Positions 38,086-44,664 of a DNA stretch of 44,664 bases are shown here, one piece after another. The translations under genes and the position numbers were made by a program. Within the stretch, counting starts at the first letter, position 1; each line of letters begins with the position of its first letter. The notes under the pieces were generated by a model. It worked only from the letters and a program-made list of their open reading frames with translations. It was not told the origin of the DNA and ran no database searches. Source of the stretch: a virus; the IMG/VR virus record IMGVR_UViG_3300046459_000101, positions 1 through 44,664 of that record; one strand, 5' to 3'.

Positions 38086-41000
38086 ATGGATGAACTGATG
38101 ATGGACGGCTGGGCACCCGAGGGTGTCGCCGTTCCTCCCGCAACTCCCGTTGTGCAGCCCGATCTGCCGCAGCCCGAGGTGCAACCCGCGCCGTCACCGG
38201 CTCCGTCTCCCGACGCTGTCGTGACTGCCCCCGAGGTTGACCCGGCGCTCGCCAAGGGTCTCGAACAGCAGACGCCCGTCGTCGCGCAGCCCGAGGCTCC
38301 GAAGGCAGCGAACGAGCAGCAGGCGATGCCTACGCTGACCACCTCTGTGCAGTCGCTGACGCCGTTCCTGGCCCAAGGCAAAGACCTGTCGCACCTCAAC
38401 GGGATGCAGGACACGTTGGCCGAACGGCTGACGCGGCTCATCACCGAAGCCCCGCAAGACATTCGCGACGGGCTCAAGATCAATTCTGGCTACCGCTCCG
38501 TCGAGCGGCAAGCGCAAATCTATAAGGAAGCCGTCGCCAAGTACGGCTCCGAGGCAGAGGCCCGCAAGTGGGCTGCGCCTCCCGGCCGCTCGAACCATAA
38601 CCACGGCTTCGCGGCTGACCTCGGCTACGGCAACCCCGCCGTCGAGAAGTATGTGCACGACAACGCTGCCAAGTACGGCCTGTCGTTCCCAATGGCGCAC
38701 GAGCCGTGGCACATCGAGACCGCTGAAGCTCGCTCTGGCGTGAAGCCTGTCACCGTCCCTGCGGACGTGAAGGGCCACATTGAAGAGGCGGCGCAGCGGG
38801 CTGGCGTGCCAGTGAGCGTGCTCATGGCTACGGCCAAGCAGGAGAGCGACTTCGGCCGCAACCTCGCCAACCCGAAGGGCTCCGCGAAGGGTCTCTTCCA
38901 GTTCGTCGATGGCACGTGGTCAGACATGATCACCAAGTACGGCCCGGTCTACGGCCTGCCGACGACGACGCCCGTCACCGACAATCGCGCCAACGCCTTG
39001 ATGGCGGCCGAGTACATGCGCCAGAACAACGCGCTGTTCACGAAGCAAATGGGCCGCGCTCCGAAGGACGGCGAGATGTACATCTCCCACTTCATGGGCG
39101 GGCAGGGCGCTGTCAACTTCGTCAAGGCGTATGAGAGCAATCCCAGCGCCAACGCTGTGGAGCTGTTCCCCAAGGAAGCCTCCTACAACAAGAGCATCTT
39201 CTACGAGAAGAACGGCACGCCTCGCAGCGTCGCTCAGGTCTACGGCAAGCTGTCGTCCTACATCGACGGCAACACCAACTACGCCAGCGCCCCCGGCCTC
39301 GACTTCGGCGCTCAGCGCACCGCGCAGGACTTCAAGCCTGCACCGCCCGCGACAACGCAGGCTGAGGTGATGACGCAGAACGAGGCGATGGCCAAGCGTG
39401 AACGTGAGATGCCTTGGTATCAGACCACGGCGGACGCGATCAGCCAGTCCTCGATCACGGCGCGGCTGCTCCAGAACAACCCGCACTTCACTCCCGACGC
39501 ATCCTTCGTGATGACGCCGGAGGTGCAGACCTCGCTCCAGAAGGAGTACGGCCTCGCGCCCGAGATGATGCCCCGCTTCGAGAGCGCGGTGTCCGCCAAC
39601 CATGCCGTCTACATCGCCCAGCAGGCGCAGCGTGACCAAGTCGCGCAGCAGCACCTGTCTGACGCGGGATGGACCGGCACGGCCCTCCAGCTCGCCACGA
39701 CGTTGCTCGACCCGGTCTCTCTGGGCGTCGGCGTCGCGACTGGTGGTCTCGGTGACGTGGCTGCTGCGGCAGTCGGCGCAGGCCGGGTTGGGCGCGTAGT
39801 CGCTCAGGCAGGCGCGGGCGCGGCTGCGAACGTCGGGCTCGAACTCGGCGAGCGGCGGCTCAACATGAGCGGCGAGGAGCACAGCCTCCTGATGACCGCT
39901 GCGATGGGCGCACTGTTCGGCGGCTCCTACGGACTGATCTCGCGCAACCCGGCCACGGCTGAGGAAGCGATGAAGATGGCCAACCTCGGCCAGTCCATGA
40001 AGCAGCAGCTCGAAGGCACCAGCTCGCACACCAGCCCCAACTCGATGGGCGCTGCGGGCAACCCCAACGCCAACATGCCGTTCCTCAACGACAAGGCTTT
40101 CATTGCCACGCAGGACGCTGACGCGCCCTACACCGTGGACAAGATCGCTGGCGTGAAGGTCGGCCGGGGTGACAGCGTGGGCCAGCTCAAGACTGTGCCC
40201 GATGCGAACACCCGATTGCTCGGCGGCGCGCTGGGCGAGGACGGTGTCGCCAACGCGGACGGTCGCATCAACACCTTCTCGGCCTCCGAGGAGATGGAGC
40301 TGTTCCACCGCAAGGACATCGCTCAGCTCAACCAGATGTGGGCTCCGGCTGCATCGGAGTGGGCGAAGGACAATGGCTACAAGCTCGGCCGCCTCACGGG
40401 CGGTGCGGAGTTCAACGACCTCGTCACCTCCTACATCCGCAACACCGACCCGACGCTCGACTGGCATCCCGCTGTGAAGCGGCTCGGCGATCACATCGCC
40501 ACCATGAACCGCGAGAAGCTGCTCGACGCGCAGAACCCGCTGCGTCGTGAAGGGCTCGTCGGTCGGCCCGTGAAGGGCTTCGAGGAGACGCCCAGCAACC
40601 CGAACTACATGATGCGTATCTACGACGCTCACAAGATCAACCAGCTCCTCGACGAGGCGGTCGCCCACGGCGTCGGTCAGAAGGGACTGGAGGCTTGGTT
40701 CAAGGGCGCGATGAAGTCGGCCCAGACTTGGATCGACGAAGACCTCCTCGACAAGATCGCAGAGGGCACCGTCAAGCGCCTCCGCAACAAGGCCAACGGG
40801 ATCGATGAGGCGATGAACCTCATGCACTCCGGCTTCGACGTGGAGCACCTGAAGGACATCCTCCGTGACGTGGATGTGCCCGAGGAGCGCATCGACAAGC
40901 TGCTCGGCACCGTCCGCCTCAACGCAGAGACGGGCGCTGACGTTCGCGCGAAGCATCGTCTGTTGCTCGACGAGACGTTCACGCTGCGTGGCTACCGCAC

Positions 41001-42549
41001 CTACAGCGGTGAGCTGCGCGACCTGAAGCTCAGCGACTTCACCGTCACCGACGCGAAGCTGCTCTCGGACATGTACTTCCGTCACATGAACGGACGCATC
41101 GCCCTGGCACGTGTTCGCGTTAAGAACCCGACGACCGGCGAGATGCTGATCAACGGCATCACCTCGGACAACGAGTGGGCCACTGTGAAGAACAAGCTCG
41201 TGCAGTCGATGGCGGACAGCAAGATGTCCCCGGCCGACATCAAGAAGGCCACGGCCAACTTGGACTTCCTCTACGACCGCACTCTCGGTCGCCCTGATCC
41301 TGCACAGCAGGGGCAGTGGGCGGATTGGCTGCGGCGTGTCCGCAAGTTCAACTTCCTCCGGCAGGGCGGCTCGTTCGGTATGGCGCAGATACCCGAAATG
41401 GCGATGATCCCGGCGCAGCTCGGCATGAAGGCGTTCCTTCAGCACGTGCCTGCGTTCAAGCGCATCGTCACTGCGGATGGACGCTCGATCCTCAACGACG
41501 GCCTTGGGGCTGAGTTGGAGGCAGCGTTCGGCGTCGGCACCGACCGGCTCCGTGGCATGCAGTTCTTCAAGAGTGACGAGTTCGGCTTCCATGAGACTGG
41601 CAAGCTGGGCAAGCTCGACAACGGCCTCGACTTCGCACAGATGGCGGTGGCTGAGGCGTCGGGCATGACGACCATCAACACGATGCTCCAGCGCACCACC
41701 GCGAAGGTGATCGCGCAGAAGTTCGCGGACATGGCGCTCGACCCGACCTCGGTCAACCTGAAGCGCATGGCCTCCATCGGCCTCTCCGACGCGATGCTGA
41801 AGCGCATCACGAAGGAAGTGAACACCCACTTCACCAAGGAAGATGGGCTCCTGTTCAGCGGCAAGGTGACCCGGATGAACCTCGACAAGTGGGGCGACCT
41901 CGAAGCCCGTGCGGCGTTCGAGAACGCACTCTTCCGCTGGTCGCGCCGGATCATCCAAGAGAACGACATCGGCAACATGCACCGCTGGTCCTCGGGCCCG
42001 CTGTGGCAGATGCTCTTCCAGTTCCGCACCTTCTCGATCAACGCATGGAATAAGCAGTTCATGCTGAACATGCACATGCGCGACATGACCTCGTTCCACG
42101 TCATGACCTACTCGCTACTAGCTGGCGCTGCCGCCTACGCGGCTCGCATGCAGCTTCAGGCGGTCGGTCGCTCGGACAAGGAAGACTTCCTCGCGAAGCG
42201 TCTGTCCCCCGAGAAGATGGCGCTGGGTGCTTTCCAGAACACCGGCTGGTCCTCGCTGCTTCCAATGGCGACGGACACCGCAGCCTACCTCACTGGCAAC
42301 AGCCCCGTGTTCGATGCACGAACCTCCGGCAACGCTTCGGACGTGATCTTCGGGTCGCCGACTATCGGCCTCATGGATGACTTCGCGAAGGCCGCCAAGG
42401 GTGTCGTGCAGCCGATCAAGGATGGCCGTCAGCGGTCTCAGATGGAGAGCAGGCAGATCGCCCGCGTCGCTCCGTTCCAGAACTGGATGCCCGCCTCGGC
42501 GCTGCTCTCGACGATGATCTCGTCACAGCCCGAACGTCCAGCCAAGTAA
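38086..42549 (+). CDS. Internal virion protein D (gp16-like) with M15 peptidase and lytic transglycosylase domains
   Basis: The 1487-residue protein (T7 gp16: 1318) opens with a Pro/Ala-rich linker (1-80). Residues about 110-215 hold an M15/VanY-type peptidase with the zinc motif SNHNHGFAAD (Ser169, His171, Asp178) and PWHIE (His209). Residues about 220-350 hold an SLT transglycosylase: ATAKQESDFGRN with catalytic Glu253, GSAKGLFQFVDGTW and YISHFMGGQGA. The remaining 1100 residues are the helical ejection-tunnel part. The protein enters the periplasm during ejection and opens the wall. T7 gp16 has only the transglycosylase. Confidence 0.92.
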   Translation: MDELMMDGWAPEGVAVPPATPVVQPDLPQPEVQPAPSPAPSPDAVVTAPEVDPALAKGLEQQTPVVAQPEAPKAANEQQAMPTLTTSVQSLTPFLAQGKDLSHLNGMQDTLAERLTRLITEAPQDIRDGLKINSGYRSVERQAQIYKEAVAKYGSEAEARKWAAPPGRSNHNHGFAADLGYGNPAVEKYVHDNAAKYGLSFPMAHEPWHIETAEARSGVKPVTVPADVKGHIEEAAQRAGVPVSVLMATAKQESDFGRNLANPKGSAKGLFQFVDGTWSDMITKYGPVYGLPTTTPVTDNRANALMAAEYMRQNNALFTKQMGRAPKDGEMYISHFMGGQGAVNFVKAYESNPSANAVELFPKEASYNKSIFYEKNGTPRSVAQVYGKLSSYIDGNTNYASAPGLDFGAQRTAQDFKPAPPATTQAEVMTQNEAMAKREREMPWYQTTADAISQSSITARLLQNNPHFTPDASFVMTPEVQTSLQKEYGLAPEMMPRFESAVSANHAVYIAQQAQRDQVAQQHLSDAGWTGTALQLATTLLDPVSLGVGVATGGLGDVAAAAVGAGRVGRVVAQAGAGAAANVGLELGERRLNMSGEEHSLLMTAAMGALFGGSYGLISRNPATAEEAMKMANLGQSMKQQLEGTSSHTSPNSMGAAGNPNANMPFLNDKAFIATQDADAPYTVDKIAGVKVGRGDSVGQLKTVPDANTRLLGGALGEDGVANADGRINTFSASEEMELFHRKDIAQLNQMWAPAASEWAKDNGYKLGRLTGGAEFNDLVTSYIRNTDPTLDWHPAVKRLGDHIATMNREKLLDAQNPLRREGLVGRPVKGFEETPSNPNYMMRIYDAHKINQLLDEAVAHGVGQKGLEAWFKGAMKSAQTWIDEDLLDKIAEGTVKRLRNKANGIDEAMNLMHSGFDVEHLKDILRDVDVPEERIDKLLGTVRLNAETGADVRAKHRLLLDETFTLRGYRTYSGELRDLKLSDFTVTDAKLLSDMYFRHMNGRIALARVRVKNPTTGEMLINGITSDNEWATVKNKLVQSMADSKMSPADIKKATANLDFLYDRTLGRPDPAQQGQWADWLRRVRKFNFLRQGGSFGMAQIPEMAMIPAQLGMKAFLQHVPAFKRIVTADGRSILNDGLGAELEAAFGVGTDRLRGMQFFKSDEFGFHETGKLGKLDNGLDFAQMAVAEASGMTTINTMLQRTTAKVIAQKFADMALDPTSVNLKRMASIGLSDAMLKRITKEVNTHFTKEDGLLFSGKVTRMNLDKWGDLEARAAFENALFRWSRRIIQENDIGNMHRWSSGPLWQMLFQFRTFSINAWNKQFMLNMHMRDMTSFHVMTYSLLAGAAAYAARMQLQAVGRSDKEDFLAKRLSPEKMALGAFQNTGWSSLLPMATDTAAYLTGNSPVFDARTSGNASDVIFGSPTIGLMDDFAKAAKGVVQPIKDGRQRSQMESRQIARVAPFQNWMPASALLSTMISSQPERPAK

Positions 42550-42555
42550 CAACTC

Positions 42556-42579
42556 GCGGGGGAGGGCAACCTCCCTCGC
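42556..42579 (+). other. Hairpin before the tail fibre gene
   Basis: GCGGGGGAGG-gcaa-CCTCCCTCGC gives a 10-bp stem with one G-T pair and a GCAA tetraloop. There is no T-run, so termination would at most be weak. Confidence 0.55.
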
Positions 42580-42597
42580 TTCCCCGAACAAAGGACA

Positions 42598-43920
42598 ATG
42601 GCAAGCTACGTTATTTATCCGGGTGACGGTGTACAGACCGACTTCTCTGTGCCGTTCCCCTACCTCTCGAAGGACCACGTAAAGGTCTACTCCGGCGGCG
42701 TCGCAGTGACGCCGAACTGGATCAATGCGGCTCTCATCCGCGTGTCGCCTGCCGTCGCGTCCGGTGCTGTGCTGCTCGTGCAGCGCAAGACTGACAAGGC
42801 ACCGCTCACGGTGTTTGAGAACACCAACAACCTCACGGCCGAGAACCTCACGCTCGCGGAGACGCAGGCGCTGTTCATTGCCGAGGAGGCGAGCGACCGC
42901 GCTGAGCAGTCGATCATCGTCAGCGAAGCGAACGGCCAGTACGACTTCAACGGCCGACGCGCCACGAACGTCTCCGACCCGATCAACGATCAGGACGTGG
43001 TCACGAAGAAGTGGGCGGTCACCTCGCAGACCGCGACGCTCGCGCAGGCGATCCAGCAGGCACAGAACGCGGCGGCCTCGGCCACGCAGGCTGACACCGA
43101 CGCTGGCTACGCTGCGGCTGAGCGGCTCACCATCAGCGGCTGGAAGGACACCATCTTCGGATGGATGAACACCATCAGCGGCTGGAAGGACACGATCAAC
43201 GGTTGGTACACGTCCGTGCAGGGCTGGTACAATTCGGTGAACACGTGGCAGGCCCAGGTCTCGCAGGACAAGGGCACGGTCGCGGCTGATAAGGCCACGG
43301 TCGCGCAGGACAAGGCCACCGTCGCTGCCGACAAGGGCATCGTCGCGGGCTACAAGTCCGATGCGAACACCAGCGCCACGAACGCTGCGGCCTCGGCTGC
43401 TGCGGCTGCGCTCTCTGCGGGCTCTGTCGATGGACCGAATCTGCTCACGAAGAGTGGCAACCTCGGCGGCCTGACGGACGTGCCTGCGGCGCGGACCAAC
43501 CTAGCCCTCGGTGATGTGGCTACCAAGAACGTCGCGACCGTCTCCCAGATCAGGCAGGGCAACAGCTCCGTCGCGGTCACCGTCGATCAGGCGTGGGCTG
43601 CGGGTGCCTTCATCGACTTCGGCAACAGCGGCTCCGGCAACATCAACATCGACTGCAACAACGGCTCGCGCTTCCGCGTGCTCCTCACCGGCAACGTCAC
43701 GGTCAACCTTCTCAACCCGAAGGATGGTCAGGTGGTGGACATCGTGTTCATCCAAGACGGCGCGGGCGGTCGCTCGGTGAGCTGGAACACCAACATCCGC
43801 TTCCCCGATGGCATCGCACCGACTGTCGCTACGGCGGCCAACGGTTGGGCTGTCGTCTTCTCAGGCGTCTACGTCGGGCCGCACACGCAGTGGCAGGCGA
43901 CTGGCTGGAAGAATAGCTGA
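42598..43920 (+). CDS. Tail fibre protein, gp17-like N-terminus
   Basis: In this 440-residue protein residues 1-110 match the T7 gp17 tail-attachment domain (YVIYPGDGVQTDFSVPFPYL, NNLTAENLTLAETQALFIAE). A shaft follows with two repeat types: Trp-containing heptads (about 181-217, GWKDTI/GWYTSV) and four DK-x-TVAA heptads (about 223-248), both pointing to a trimeric coiled coil. The C-terminal 150 residues are beta-rich (NINIDCNNGSRFRVLLTGNV). It is short compared with T7 gp17 (553), and the adhesin at 43920 probably completes the tip. Confidence 0.9.
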   Translation: MASYVIYPGDGVQTDFSVPFPYLSKDHVKVYSGGVAVTPNWINAALIRVSPAVASGAVLLVQRKTDKAPLTVFENTNNLTAENLTLAETQALFIAEEASDRAEQSIIVSEANGQYDFNGRRATNVSDPINDQDVVTKKWAVTSQTATLAQAIQQAQNAAASATQADTDAGYAAAERLTISGWKDTIFGWMNTISGWKDTINGWYTSVQGWYNSVNTWQAQVSQDKGTVAADKATVAQDKATVAADKGIVAGYKSDANTSATNAAASAAAAALSAGSVDGPNLLTKSGNLGGLTDVPAARTNLALGDVATKNVATVSQIRQGNSSVAVTVDQAWAAGAFIDFGNSGSGNINIDCNNGSRFRVLLTGNVTVNLLNPKDGQVVDIVFIQDGAGGRSVSWNTNIRFPDGIAPTVATAANGWAVVFSGVYVGPHTQWQATGWKNS

Positions 43921-44558
43921 TGGATCATCTGATCCTGCCCTCGCTGCGGCGCAGATTGCCGTGGCGGGGGTTCCCCATCACTCCCGGCTCAGCCAGCTAC
44001 ACCTCGCCCGGCACCTACAGCCTCGTCGTCCCCGCCAACTTCAACACGTTCGTCATCGACGCTCGTGGCGCTGGTGGCGGCGGCGGTGGCGCGGGCTGCT
44101 ACTACCCTCCGGTCCAGTACGGCAGCGCAGGTGCAGCCGGTGGTGCGTCCTACGTCACCATCCCCGGCTGGGCGAGCGTAATCGGCTACGCTGGCGATGG
44201 TGGTGGGGCCGCCGTTTACACCGGCAGCTTCACATGGAACGACGGCGCGGGTGGCGCTCACGGCACTGCGGTCAACGGCGACAGTAACATCACTGGCGGC
44301 GGCGCGGCCGGTGGCGGCGGTGGCAACCAGTACGGTGGCTACAACCCCAACCCGCGTAGCGTCGGTGGCGCTGGTGGTTACGGTGGCCGCGCAGTCCGCA
44401 CATTCACCAAACAGCAACTGATCGTGCAACCGAGGCAGACGCTGACAATCGTTGTCGGCGGCACAGGCCCGGCAGGCGCGAACTCCCCATGTTCGGGAAG
44501 CGTCTACGCAGTCCCTCAGCCCGGCGGTGCCGGTGCTGTCTACATCTCTTGGAGCTAA
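43920..44558 (+). CDS. Glycine-rich fibre-tip adhesin, allele B
   Basis: The 212-residue protein starts at an ATG overlapping the fibre stop. It shares the first 20 residues, the PGSASYTSPGTYS segment, the GDSNITGGGAAGG and GGYNPNPRSVGG blocks and the end (KQQLIVQPRQTLTIVVGG ... AVYISWS) with allele A at 160-795. It differs in the exposed glycine-rich loops (for example GCYYPPVQYGSAG against GTLSPQGYGTAGG). Such loop variation with constant framework is expected for a receptor-binding tip. Confidence 0.7.
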   Translation: MDHLILPSLRRRLPWRGFPITPGSASYTSPGTYSLVVPANFNTFVIDARGAGGGGGGAGCYYPPVQYGSAGAAGGASYVTIPGWASVIGYAGDGGGAAVYTGSFTWNDGAGGAHGTAVNGDSNITGGGAAGGGGGNQYGGYNPNPRSVGGAGGYGGRAVRTFTKQQLIVQPRQTLTIVVGGTGPAGANSPCSGSVYAVPQPGGAGAVYISWS

Positions 44559-44561
44559 CCC

Positions 44562-44664
44562 ATGTTCGTGGTCGTAGAGACCAAACTCAACCAGTTCGCG
44601 GAGCTGACGCCCGGTGAGACCATCGTGTCCGCCGATGGCGTTCAGCACCCGTGGCAGATCACTT
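44562..44664 (+). CDS. Tail fibre assembly-like protein, N-terminal fragment (contig edge)
   Basis: The first 34 codons are identical to the gene at 799-1275, and the frame is then cut by the contig end. It represents the same gene, reached by the second path of the assembly, rather than a truncated paralog. Confidence 0.8.
   Translation, partial: MFVVVETKLNQFAELTPGETIVSADGVQHPWQIT

Larger units (their letters stand above)
43761..44664. repeat. Right copy of the imperfect terminal redundancy
   Basis: This is the counterpart of 1-901: identical for the first 126 and last 127 bases and divergent between. The total is three bases longer because the adhesin has one more codon. Several differences within conserved protein stretches are synonymous, so the copies have separated over time and are not sequencing noise. 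Confidence 0.9.

Noticed and set aside
38920-42099. Very long open frame on the minus strand (over 1000 codons)
   Set aside because: It is antisense to the gp16-like gene and reflects high GC codon bias; the same holds for the minus-strand frames opposite the RNA polymerase, DNA polymerase and primase-helicase genes.

Overview
The window is an almost complete T7-like (Autographiviridae-type) podophage genome with high GC and densely packed genes, nearly all on the + strand. Many start and stop codons overlap (ATGA, GTGA). Recognisable T7 counterparts are a single-subunit RNA polymerase, gp2.5-type SSB, endonuclease I, primase-helicase, family A DNA polymerase, 5'-3' exonuclease, portal, scaffold, capsid, tail tubes A and B, internal virion proteins gp13-16, gp17-type fibre, gp17.5-type holin, and small and large terminase, all in T7 order. 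The high GC content and the gene style suggest a GC-rich proteobacterial host, perhaps an alphaproteobacterium; this is only an inference.

Layout. The contig opens inside the end of the tail fibre. The late right-arm genes run to 5178 (adhesin, fibre-assembly-like gene, holin, acetyltransferase, TerS, SGNH hydrolase, TerL). From 5180 to 6711 lies a gene-poor region that probably holds the physical genome ends: an SP6-like promoter, iterated 15/23-nt repeats, palindromes and two short leftward genes. Early genes run from 6712 to 11122 (a GP88-like protein, many small unknown proteins, a gp0.7-type kinase). An insulated lysogeny-type module follows at 11160-13040: terminator, sigma70-like promoter, MarR-like regulator, tyrosine integrase, complete tRNA-Leu with flanking GGTGACAA repeats, terminator. 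The RNA polymerase follows (13458-15929), then the DNA metabolism genes (16005-25830), then the virion genes (25760-44558).

Transcription. Three near-identical 18-nt elements resembling the SP6 phage promoter lie after TerL (5217), after the RNA polymerase gene (15958) and just before the structural genes (25556). They are the best candidates for phage polymerase promoters. A second motif, about 25 nt, occurs six times, mostly between early genes, and has no assigned role. Strong hairpin terminators follow the 10808 gene, the tRNA, endonuclease I and the capsid gene.

Unusual points. (1) The first 901 and last 904 bases are two versions of the same locus. Their outer 126-127 bases are identical and they diverge inside the glycine-rich adhesin gene, which looks like two coexisting receptor-binding alleles at an assembly-graph bubble. 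(2) An integrase/attP module sits in a T7-like phage. (3) The lysozyme and spanin genes lie between scaffold and capsid, and the lysozyme has a C-terminal membrane segment. (4) Three tandem paralogous small proteins sit at the T7 gp6.7/7.3 position. (5) The gp16-type ejection protein carries both an M15 peptidase and a lytic transglycosylase motif set. (6) An SGNH esterase sits between the terminase genes. (7) A small protein resembling the first domain of NAD-dependent DNA ligase overlaps the RNA polymerase start.
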